Shown here: positions 46,101 to 56,282 of the stretch, one piece after another | How positions within the stretch are numbered: the first letter of the stretch is position 1 | Layout of the letters: each line of letters starts with the position of its first letter | From: Lepidodermella squamata | Taxonomy: Eukaryota; Gastrotricha | Length of the DNA: 64,000 nucleotides | NCBI GenBank assembly: GCA_047495785.1 | Contig: JBLDXI010000015.1 | Location: 3,038,001 to 3,102,000, forward strand | Direction: 5' to 3' | The notes under the pieces: model-generated | What the model saw: only the letters and a program-made list of their open reading frames with translations | Told to the model about the DNA's origin: nothing | Database searches by the model: none | Program-made: the position numbers and the translations under genes

Positions 46101-49100
46101 ATTAGGGGGAATTAAAAAAAACCTGAACATTATTGAAATCGACTGTTATGAAATCGTCCCGATCTTGCCTTTGATGTTCATGGCCGAAGCCAAGCAAGTG
46201 CATAATCATGTGCTGAAAATGAGAAAAATTTATTATTATAATTTACGATAATGAATATAAGCCTAAATTGAAATAATTGCCATCTAATTTGGGTTCCAGA
46301 ATTAAATTCAAGCATGCTAACACTCGATTTTTTGCCTTGTTTCGATTTGGAATTTTAGTTGTCTCAAGATAAACCATATAAGTCTGGAGTTTTTCATTTT
46401 AGCAACCTTGTAGAGAAGAAATCCCTAATTTCGGCCACTGCCTAAACTCGGCCGCTGGTTCCGGTTCCCTAATTCCGGCCAGGAGTCTAAGTGACTTCAA
46501 AATTAGCCATAAATCAAGGTAAAATCGTCCGGACTTGCGGAAACCGGCAATCGATAGCCCAAGAACTCCACTATAATTATGTATTCGCTGAATATTTTCT
46601 AAAAATTCACCTGGCTGGCAAGATTGGAAAAACCCGAAAAGTGGCGGAATTTAGGGTGGGATGCTCTGCCCAAAGATATCAGAAGAATGACTAATTTGCA
46701 AAATCGATACCGGAAGTCGATATCGGCACCTCAGACCGAAGTTAAAATCCTAATTTGACCGGCCTAGTATGCGTAATAGGAAGATCAGGAAAAAAAAATT
46801 GAAAAATTCAAACTGGAACTTCAACTATCGGGTTCAACAACCGATTAAAAATGTTCCAATTTTACCCAGATCAGTTTCTTTCTCTGAGCTTCAAATTTAA
46901 TAAAATGAAAATTTAATAAAAATTAATTTAAATTTTGAAATTTTTACGAGCCAGGGGGATGTGATCGAAGCAAATGTGTAAATTTTAGTTTAACCTGATA
47001 TTTTTTAATTGATTTCAAATTTTCGAAAGTGTGATCGAAGTAAATAACCTTAGGTTTTCGGGCGAAAATTACTTTATTTAAATAAAATCGCGCATTTCAT
47101 AGTTTCGCAACAATGGCGACGATTGTTGCATAACACTGTCTGTTCAGCACATGTACAGTAATTCGGATTTTTAAGCTTTTTGTGGCTTTTATCGCACTCT
47201 GATTATTTGTCTGGACCTGCTTACAACATGGGCAAAAGGGAACATTCAACTTGAACTCTTATTTCATACAATTAGGGTGAAATTTGGCTAATGCAGCCTG
47301 AAGCGGATTTTCTTGGAATGGGAATATTTCTAGCGGGACTAGTCAGCCCCGAAAGTGTTGCACTGTTCTCGCAGTTTAATACAGGCTCTCTTTATATTGC
47401 TGATAGTGTAAATCAAACCAATATTATTGCCCGGATTGTTCATGAAAAGCTGCAGCTTCGATATATTTCGGAATTTTGATTCGTGTGGGTTGAAAGAAGG
47501 GAGAATAGGTAATGCAAGCACATGGCTGACATTAAGATTATAATTTTCCAGAACTTTGCCTGATTTGAAAATTGGCAGCGGGGCAATCAACCTAAACATC
47601 TAGCTATGTATTTCGATTATTGATTTGGAAATTCATGAATAATTTCTGATATTAAATGCAGAATGACTGCCGATAAATCTGATATGTACGCGATTTTCGC
47701 TGCTCGCTGATACGGCCCTGATTTTATGGTCAGGTTAGGTTAGGGTCGGGGTTAGGGTTTGAGGCAAGCTTGTTTCGAGGTCCGAAAACACCAAAATACC
47801 TATGGCCAAAATTTGCGCCATTTGTGGAAGCAACAAAATTCGCATCCATGTACGAGCATCGCTCAGCGAAATCGAAGATTTCGGTTACGTTTACTAGTAC
47901 CTTAAAGTGAAAAAATTATGGCACTATTGCTGTCCTCGTAAGTGCTGCTGAAAATAACGTATTCCTGAACACGCGATGAATCAGCATATTCATTGTTGCG
48001 CAAGAGATTTCAGCTGAAAACTTGATTAATTTTGCGATAAAAAGCCATATTTTAATAAAATCTAAGTCCTGCCTCGAGCAAGACATAGATTTTATTTGAT
48101 TTATGGTATTTTTCGTCGATTTCGAGCTATTTTTAGCCAAATTTATTTGAATAATGTCAAGAATGAGGTCAAAAAGTGAAAAGCAGGAGAATCAATTTGA
48201 TTTCGCTCGGTTTTTATTTAAAATTTGCCCCAAAGTAAATTTTCAAATTAATTTTGGCCGAAAACAGCGAATATTTAATAATTTTGGGTAAATTATAATA
48301 AATTCATACGAATAATAAATTTTTTTTGCTTCGATCACATCCCCCCCAGGGAAATTAGTAAATAATTTTTCAATTTTAAAAGATATTTTTTTAATATATT
48401 TTTTTACCAGCATTTCACCAGAGTTATCCAAGCAGCTGGAACCTAGCTCAACTTCTTGCATGCCACCCAGGTAACCAACCGGAGCTCTACACGCTTCCTG
48501 GCCATCAATTCGTCGAAATAGAATAAAATCCTCCTCGCCAGTGTTCGCCGTAAACCTGACACACGTCAACTGGTTGATCTTATCAATCGCCCGCATAACC
48601 GCAGATCGCGCGGATGACGGGAAACTTGTGCCGCCTTCAAACTCATACGCAACCTTGCTATTAGGCCAAAGAGTTGTTGTCAACAAGGCACGCGAGCTAA
48701 CGGGAGTATCAACCGGCCGCAGAATGTCCGACGATGAAGATGAAGACGCGTAGCAAAGGCCTGTAGTCACCTTGGCGGCTGCCACCTTAACCGCGCCATC
48801 TACATCGCCCGAAGTCGCCGTAATTTTCAACCGAAACGGCACGCTAGAAATGCGAAGAATTGCCTGAGCCTTTTCCCACTTGGAAGTAGCGTTTCCGGTC
48901 GTGAAAATCGGTATCGCTTCAAAGTCGCTAGAACTTCCTTCAACTGATCGATAAATTGAAAGTTCGCTATTAGATCGCAGGTCATACATGACCGAGAAGC
49001 AGTATGATTTAGGCAGCTGAGCTGCGGCGATGCTAATTTGAGGGCTAGTTAACGAGGCCTTCAGTCTTTCTCCATTCCCACTTGGCCAGCGAGTGGTTGT

Positions 49101-49319
49101 CGAAGATGCGTTCTTACCAGCTTGCGTCCTGGCAAACGACCGGTATCGACCCTCTGAACTGCGGCTAATTTCCCATTTCAGCGTCTTTGAACTTGAACCT
49201 TCGGATGACTGTTGATATCGGCATAGGTTGGATGAAAACTGACATTCAAGCGCTTTGATATCGTCGTTTTGAGCGGAGACTAATTTGCAAATTAGCAGAA
49301 CGACAGCAAATTTCAACAT
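43190..49319 (-). CDS. MAM/astacin-like/EGF-repeat protein with C-terminal anchor; probable pseudoprotease
   Basis: Eighteen exons, 932 residues, every junction in phase: 48408-49319, 46123-46212, 45865-46067, 45779-45813, 45599-45730, 45461-45541, 45331-45402, 45103-45279, 44997-45044, 44886-44936, 44739-44843, 44653-44681, 44479-44597, 44243-44417, 43826-43940, 43654-43762, 43350-43590, 43190-43294. Signal peptide MLKFAVVLLICKLVSA; a MAM-like domain (CQFSSNLCRYQ, FSVMYDLRS); an astacin-like domain; about ten EGF-like or cysteine-rich repeats (CQNGGTC, CSCRAG types); a C-terminal hydrophobic tail (YLAVAALFMLHLALI) suited to GPI attachment or a membrane anchor. The zinc motif reads HMIMHLLGFGHE, with Met in place of the catalytic Glu, and the Met-turn is SITHFGPFAY, lacking both Met and the zinc-side Tyr. 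Loss of proteolysis is therefore likely. The 44886 donor (GTGGGC) is weak. Confidence 0.8.
46951..48352. mobile_element. 1.4-kb non-autonomous element in intron 1 of the MAM/astacin gene
   Basis: GGATGTGATCGAAGCAAA near the left end (after CAGGGG) recurs inverted at the right end (TTTGCTTCGATCACATCC before CCCCCAG). There is no coding capacity inside. It accounts for most of the 2.2-kb intron, in a gene whose other introns are under about 400 bp. Superfamily unknown. Confidence 0.55.
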
Positions 49320-50254
49320 GCTGCTTTCCGTTTTATTCTGGATTCTTAAAATATGTTGTTAAGCTGAGGTTAAACGCGTCGATGTTTCGTATTATGAGCT
49401 GATGATATGCATTTAGATATCTCATCATCATGAATGAAGACGAATACGCTTCGTGATCAACGTAGGTGTTATTCGTGAGCAACGACTTGCTACTATATAT
49501 GTGTGTAGCATATAGTTTAAGCGGGATTTAAAAAAACCGCTTCATCACGACTTTCACTTAAGCTGGTCGTGCTAACGGCAGTGGAAGCTGTGGCTTGTTA
49601 CTTATTTTAAAGGCGAGAATCATCTGCGTGTATCAATCTAAAGGTAACGTGTTTAGTTTTTTAAAAGACGGCCCACCCTTTGAAATCCGTTTTTCAAAAT
49701 GGAAATCTGAACACGACATTGCAGGGTTCTATTTTATGATTAAACTTGACAGTAACAGATTGAATGGTAGAATTGACTTATTTCTATACGCCAATGTGTT
49801 ACAATGAATCTTAATTTCAACTCACCTGTTTTCAATAAACCTTTTTCGAATACAAAAGCACGATGCATTCAACGGCCTTGAAATCTGGGTCAAATTTGAT
49901 TAAAGAAGCTTGGTGACAGAGCTAATTTTTTCACAATCAAGAAAATGTGCCACGGAAATTTCATGTAATTTTATTTTATTTGTCCAAAATGAGCTCACGT
50001 TGCACCTGATTTTTCAGGTAGATGTCCTTTTAAATGGTAATTCGAGAAAAGATAAGACTTTGTCCGTTCCTAGTGTATATCAGATTATCGATAAAACAAA
50101 ATTGAGCGGAGATAAGTTATCGCAACACAACAGCCCTCGATCATAACTACGTAGAGGATAGAGGATAGACTCTATGGAGTTTTCGTCATCACCTATTTGA
50201 AATATCGCTTGTAGCTAAGTAGGAAAACACAGCTCAGGATTTCGAAATCAAGTC
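49320..50254. other. Shared upstream region of two divergent genes
   Basis: Lies between the minus-strand MAM/astacin gene and the plus-strand ankyrin gene, so it should hold both promoters. TATATATG-type sequence occurs near 49493 but is too far from either ATG to assign. Confidence 0.35.
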
Positions 50255-51306
50255 ATGTCGCATCTGCATGCAAATTCGCCTCGACATCAGAAAAATAAAC
50301 CTTCGGTTTGAAAATACTTCCGTCATTCATAAGTCATTGCTATTTTCCGCAGAAGCCCAGTCCAGAGAAGCTGAGGGAAGAGGCAATACAAGTAAAAATA
50401 TGAGTATATTTCACTAGGCATTTTACTAGACAGTATTTTTAGGAGCTGTTCACCTGTGTGGAGAATAACGATACAGCCGGAATAGTGCGATTGCTGTCTG
50501 ATGCAGAACTAGCATTGGACGCTAATTGCAAGCATGGAATATCTAGGGAGAAACCGCTGATGTTGCCTGTAGATAAGGAGACACCGTTAACTCTTGCTGC
50601 TATGAAGGGACACGTTGCTGCTATCGAGCTGCTGGCGGGAGAGTTCAAGGCAGATGTGAACGCTAAGAACAGTTTCAAATGGACTCCATTGCAAATGGCT
50701 GCTAAACACGGACAGATCGCGGTGGTAGAACTATTGGCTGGCAAATTTAAAGCTGATGTTGATGTTGGAATAGACAGAGGCTGGACCCCACTACAACTGG
50801 CCGCCGAACGTGGCCATGCTGATGTTGTGGAGCTGCTCGGCGGCAAGTTCGGTGCAACAATCGATGTAGCAGATAGGTACGGCAATACTCCTATCCACAG
50901 CGCCGCAAAGATAGGCTCCGCTAAAATGGTGGAACTGTTAGCTGGAACATTCAAAATCGATGTCAATGTGGAAGATTGTCGAGGCTTTACTCCATTGCAC
51001 GAAGCCGTATCTCGTGGCTCGGTTGAGGTTGTGGACTTACTCGTGGGAAAGTTTGGAGCCGATGTGAATGCTATTGATGTTAGTAGATCTACACCGCTAA
51101 TGTATGCGGCATACTGCTTTAACCCTGATATTGTTGATCTTCTCGTTAACAAATACAAGGCTGATGTTAACTTGAGGGACAACAAGGGAGAAACTGCGCT
51201 GAAAATTGTCAAAAACCGCAGTAGGTATTCAGTCAATATGGATAAGGTACATAGAATAATTGATATTTTGACAAAAGCGCATACGAAGAGAAATAAAGCT
51301 AAATAG
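50255..51306 (+). CDS. Ankyrin-repeat protein
   Basis: Exons 50255-50305, 50353-50391 (39 nt) and 50443-51306; 317 residues, all phase 0. The start is the ATG giving MSHLHANSPRHQKN. After a short charged leader come about six ankyrin repeats (TPLTLAAMKGH, TPLQMAAKHGQ, TPLQLAAERGH, TPIHSAAKIGS, TPLHEAVSRGS, TPLMYAAYCFN). The repeats are about 36 residues long instead of 33 because each carries a LLAGKFKADV-type extended loop. There is no signal peptide, membrane segment or effector domain, so a cytoplasmic adaptor is likely. The first two introns are short and are supported only by splice consensus and frame. It ends 83 bp from the stop of the convergent copper-monooxygenase gene. Confidence 0.72.
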
Positions 51307-51338
51307 TATGCTTCTTGTCAGTCAAAAACTGGCCAAAC

Positions 51339-51344
51339 TTTATT
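51339..51344 (-). terminator. Poly(A) signal of the copper-monooxygenase gene
   Basis: AATAAA on the minus strand about 45 bp after the stop at 51390, within the 83-bp gap between two convergent genes. Confidence 0.5.
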
Positions 51345-51389
51345 ATATAAAATTTAATGCTGTTTTGCTGTCGTGCTTCGAGGATTTTG

Positions 51390-53316
51390 TCAATTATCCC
51401 ATAACATAAAGGCCGAGAAAACTGATATCAGCAAAATCATGCTGATTGGGCTGATGGTCGATGCCGTTCCCACCTGGCTCTGAGCTCGCTGAATGTCAGC
51501 ACTAGCTAGAGATTTTTCTATGGAAAAATAAAACAATAAACAACCGGTTAAAAATCTCCGAAAGGTGCGTACGCATGGTGCATTTTGTTCCTTCCTTCGG
51601 AGCTTCGGTGAGCTTGAAGCATTCGGATAGATGGTCCTTGATGTTGAAACGATCCGGCCATTCTGTCCCAAGATCGAGGCGGAAGATGGCCGGCGAGTCG
51701 AGGCATTGCCTCATATTGATGAAACCAGTGTTGGTTAAGAAATCATAGCATTGTCTCGAGCATGTGCCAATCGGGTAGGTTTCGCAAAGACACTCCGACT
51801 GGAAGGTTCCAAACTGTTTCGTCTGGTTGAGTTTCTTTTTGAACTCCGCTGTTGAGCAGTTGTTAAAGACGGGCGATCTCAGAGAGCAGGCGTCGATACC
51901 GCCATATTCGATACCATGAATGTCGAAAATAGTTCCATTGACTGGGGGAGTGATATCCAACAGCATGAAACACATTTCTTCGTGGGTTCCTTCACCGTAA
52001 AAGGTCCAAGTATCTCGCCCTGTCGTATTGAAGATGCACTCCATCTCAAAACCATCCCCAGCTTCAATGATCGGGGCGGTTTCAGCTGTCCATTCTGTCT
52101 TAGGCTGGTGGTCGTAGAAATAAGGCACGTCTGCCAGCAAAATTCGTTGCCCGGTCGATTTTTTGTTGAGATAGGCCCTGGCGTAACTTCCAGTTTGATG
52201 CATGTGGAAGTAAGCTGTTCTCAGCGAATACTTCTTGCCCTGCCCGCCGAAGGTCGCGACACTGCACTGGTCTTTGAATGTCTCCGATTTGACTGAGATT
52301 CTCGGAGTTTGCGGCGGCAGTTGCAAAACCATCTGGCCAATCGTTACACTAGCGATTTTGTTTGGTCGTTTGATTTTTTGGTAATACAGGATCAGCCCAG
52401 ATGAGTCCACCTGTCCAGTGATTTTCTTTGGATTCGTGTAGTGGACCTGCATAAGGACTTTGTTGAAGTAGCTCTTGCCGAATGGTACGCCAACGTCATT
52501 GCCGTAGCAAAAGAAGCCGACACCACGGATGAACTGCATGCCGCAAGGCGCGGCGCCCATTCCACACCTGCTGGGTGTCGTGAAACGGCCGTTCGATTCT
52601 GCTAGCCGTTTCACTTCAACTGGCGAAGCACATGCGAGGGCGATAAGGTGATGAATGAATTGGGTATTGTCGTAGAGAGCATTAAACTGAAAAGAGAAAA
52701 CTTTGAATCAGTTTAAGCTTATGTTAGAGATCCTTACCCCAATGATTTCGTAATCATCATCGTCGGGTAGCTGGAATTCCATGCAATCGTAAGCAGTCTC
52801 TGTTAGAGGTACGGAGTAGTTTTTAAACCTCATACTATAAGTCATGACTCCTTCCTCGTTAACAGCTGGGCACCAAGCGTTCGGCTTGCCCTCAGTGTTG
52901 CACTGCTGATTGAGAGCGGCCAGAAAGTCGACCTTCCCCTTACAAACTGGGGCATCAAGGGGTTCGCATACTCCTGGATGAGTGATTGAAGCAGATTCAG
53001 GGTGAGGGTTGCCCGGGACCCAATTGCAGTTAGGATCGCCTAACTCCTGTCCGTTAGTCACTCCATCGCCATCACTGTCCTTAAGGCACAGCTCGCGGGT
53101 CCATTTCTTCCCAGCCCTCGAGAAATCTGCTCCGAAGGTGTTTAAATCGCCAGAACCCGGGGAGTATTGATGCCCAACGCCCGTCCATATCTGCGATCGA
53201 TCACAAGGGTCTGGAACTCGATGGCCGTTAGGAATCGCATCCCTGTAACTTGGCAAACCAACGACTGAGCTGAAAATCGCGGCAAGACTACAAACCGCTG
53301 GTGTTAAAAAATGCAT
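51390..53316 (-). CDS. Temptin-like domain fused to a type II copper monooxygenase, with C-terminal anchor
   Basis: Exons 52738-53316, 51573-52686 and 51390-51517; 606 residues in phase. A signal peptide is followed directly by a temptin-like domain (YRDAIPNGHRVPDPC, DSDGDGVTNGQELGDPNC). Then comes the ascorbate-dependent copper monooxygenase fold (dopamine beta-hydroxylase/PHM/MOXD group). First copper-site histidines are in FIHHLIALAC, spanning the exon 2 start. Second-site ligands are in MQVHYTNP, FHMHQTGS and the Met of FEMECIFNTTGR. The last exon encodes a short Ser-rich stretch and a hydrophobic end (PISMILLISVFSAFML) suggesting GPI or membrane attachment. It would hydroxylate an extracellular or lumenal substrate; the substrate is unknown. 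Without the last splice the frame runs to a stop after FHRKISS and loses the anchor. Confidence 0.78.
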
Positions 53317-53958
53317 TTTTCTGCAAGAAAAAACTGAATGTAGGTGTTATCACCAATTGCTCACTTTTTAAATAGCTTTTTCATCGCTCCTTTTAGGCTA
53401 CGGCAAAAAAACTTGCTCAACGTAGGCAGGAACTCGTGGCTCTTTAGCCTATATCCAGGCACGATATTTTCTCGAAAATTGAACCAGCGGGTTTGGACTC
53501 TCATTTGATTATTTTTTGAGCGCTCAAAAGAGCAAAACACTCTTATACTCCTCACAAGTGTGAATGCGACTGGTATTATTAGGTGCCGAGATTTGTCCTC
53601 CTGCTGTAGCATCAAAATGTCTGCGTTTTTGGCAGCTTATTTGTTTTTGAGCTCCATAGTTTTTCAGGGAAGGATTTTTTGAAAAATTAGGTAACAACTC
53701 AGAGAAAGGAGGGCATGAAAATATAATGTATCACGCAATTTTTGAGGGCGTAGCATGAGTAACGCCTAATTGGGATCGATGGCAGCTTATAGTGTTGTCA
53801 CCTGGCATCATATCCAGCCACTTCTATTAAAATTCGAGTCAGTTTTAAAATTAAAAAATTACTATGCGTTTTATTAGCCGTATTATATTTTTAGAAAGCC
53901 AATGATTGAAAGTTTGACCAATTATTATGCTCCGTCATTTTTGAAGGCCGCAGTTTTG
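53317..53958. other. Intergenic, nothing recognised
   Basis: 5' flank of the copper-monooxygenase gene and 3' flank of the small peptide gene. No further exon supported. Confidence 0.35.
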
Positions 53959-54437
53959 TCAATGTATGTAGTAATAATTGCTTTCGGAGGCTGAAAAACA
54001 AAAACAACCACAATAATTAATCATTAAGGCGCTTAATTTTGTTTAAACTTACACTTATCCAAAATTGAGGGCTGGAAAATTTGAAAAAAAATAATTATTT
54101 GAAGGTGTTAATTTCGGTTTCGCTGCTTACTTACCTCATAGTCGAATTTTAGGTTTTGAATGAAGAGATCGATTTCACTGGGCTGTCGCCGCTTTGGCCG
54201 TAAGCCAATCAGATTTATCCGGTTATCAGCTTCGATTATAGCCGCGAGACGATTTTGATCGAAACTCGCATTATTTGCTTGAGCTAAAAACCGAGACTCG
54301 TTCATAATACCTAATAAATTAAATTTTGCAAAAAATCAAGAAAATCTGATATTTTTGAATAATTTACCTGTCCAGCTTGCAGCAAAAGTTGTGAAATTTA
54401 TTGATAATAAATAAATTGTTAATAATCTGTCTATCAT
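53959..54437 (-). CDS. Possible small secreted peptide precursor
   Basis: Exons 54368-54437, 54135-54310, 54053-54071 (19 nt) and 53959-53990; 98 residues, four junctions with good GT-AG sites and matching phases. A signal-peptide-like start, MIDRLLTIYLLSINFTTF, is followed by GIMNESRFLAQANNASF, a basic cluster LRPKRRQPSE that could be a convertase site, and an acidic/aromatic end (DKSSESNYYYIH). No cysteines. The layout fits a neuropeptide or hormone precursor, but I recognise no family. The model rests on splice signals and frame only, so a chance chain cannot be excluded. Confidence 0.5.
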
Positions 54438-56282
54438 AGCTGAAAAATGGGGAAATTTGATTAAAAATGAAGCGAATAATTCTCGTCGATTTCGTAAAAT
54501 TTTGACACCACTGTAAATTACAGGGACGGAAGCCGAAATTGAAATATACAAGCCGGAAATGCGTGTAATAAACAAGTATAGGATTTGGTGATATAATATG
54601 TGTTCCAAGTTATCGGACGCGCTGCTTATGAACAAAGAATATACAGCGCGCAACTTGTCAACATTATTAAGGCGACGTGTTTGAGCGCGCGCGAGCAACG
54701 CCTTCGCGTGCTGCGTTTATACACTTTTATACACTCTTCTACCTGTCCGCAATATAATTAACAATATTGCAAGCTATAATATAAGTTCCAACTTGCTACT
54801 GACAGCAGCGCGGAGAGATAGACAGACACAATGCGAGCGGCAAAGGACGTGAACGTGTTGTTAGGGGTTACGACTCGAGACGACAAAATTTACCCTGCAA
54901 AATACGAGGGCAATTATTAGTTTTACGACTACACATGTTACAAACAAGTAGAATATTTTCTTTGTATTATTAAAAACTTGAAATTTTAACGCGCTAGTCC
55001 GCGGTGTTGGCATATAGATGATTACAGCGGAGCTTTGTTATAGCAAAAGGCCAGAGTTCCACTGAACTCGCTATTTTCTGAGAATAATTGAGTGCGTAAA
55101 CAACAACTGACTCTCAAGTCCGCATATAGTCGCAGTGATAAAAATTAAAATTTTCAAGATAATTAATTTGTTTAGGGTGGAGAGTATGGGTATTATATCA
55201 TAGGCAATTTTTTTACTATTTGACCGATGATTATTATTCGTGTGACCTATTACGCTCGGGTGTTAATTGCGTTTCAGATGTAGGCCTGATGATAAAAACT
55301 CATCGCTAAGCCCCATCTCCATAAGTTATGGCGTGCATCATTACACTTTCGTCTACATCTGAAGCTGATGCTCACATTGTTATAAGTAATGGCTGTGTTG
55401 TAATAATTATTTTACGTGTATATTTATCTGATGCTAAGAATTATTGAGGAGGTGTTGACGCCGCTATTTCAGACGCCGCGCTACTCCCGTGGAATTATTT
55501 GCTTAGCTTTTGTGGGCAGGCTTGATGCCGCTGTTGTCGCCGCTTCAAAATCGCTCAGAATTCGGCCGAAAAAAAATTGGGTTACTCTGCAGGATATTTA
55601 GATAAGTGTGGTAATGAATACTTATTACGGCAATAAATAGTGCGCTTTTTTATGTAAAGAAATGAGCATTAAAATGAAATAAAAAGAAGAGCCGCCATGC
55701 AGAAATTAGGAACGTTGTCGCGCAGTTCCATTTTTATGTTATTTTTGCTTAGCGGCTCATCCTCAAAAGTGACTTTTTTGACAGGGACGAATAAATTTTC
55801 GTAAATAGGACATAACTCATTCATTATTTTATTAGTAAACACGGTGTGGAAAAAAATAACACAAGCCCATTTTTTCATTAAAAATTAGCTAGCGGTAAGC
55901 TGGAAGATTTTCGCTGACAAAAGAATTAATTTCGACATCCGCATGAAAAAGTGACAGCGCACTTTTAATAGGACAAATTATTTAAAAAAAATGGTCACTT
56001 GTGTGCGCTAATTATTCGACATTATGTTTCGAACCAGTTGATCGACAGCCAATGCTCGGAATTTCTCCTGTTTTCATGCCTTCAACTTTGCTCTGTAAGC
56101 CCACTCGCGGCGCTACAACGCGTGAAACATCGAAATTAGCTAATTTAATATTATCGCTTGCGAGGTTTAGCCGTTAGTTATTGCTCTAACTCGATTAGCT
56201 ACTAGTGCATCAAACCAACCTATTCTCATCTTAAGAGCTGCGGCAGCTAGGTTATCATTGTTATGATTTATTGATTTGCATA
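54438..56282. other. Intergenic, nothing recognised
   Basis: About 1.8 kb of AT-rich sequence with no supported gene, RNA or repeat. Should contain the promoter of the intronless receptor gene. Confidence 0.4.

Noticed and set aside
47735-47760. GGTTAGGTTAGGGTCGGGGTTAGGG, telomere-like motif
   Set aside because: Only a few degenerate units inside an intronic element. Too short and irregular to call an interstitial telomere.
50255-51306. Ankyrin gene as bacterial contamination or transfer
   Set aside because: It has two short GT-AG introns in phase and animal neighbours on both sides. Transfer is not excluded but nothing here supports it.
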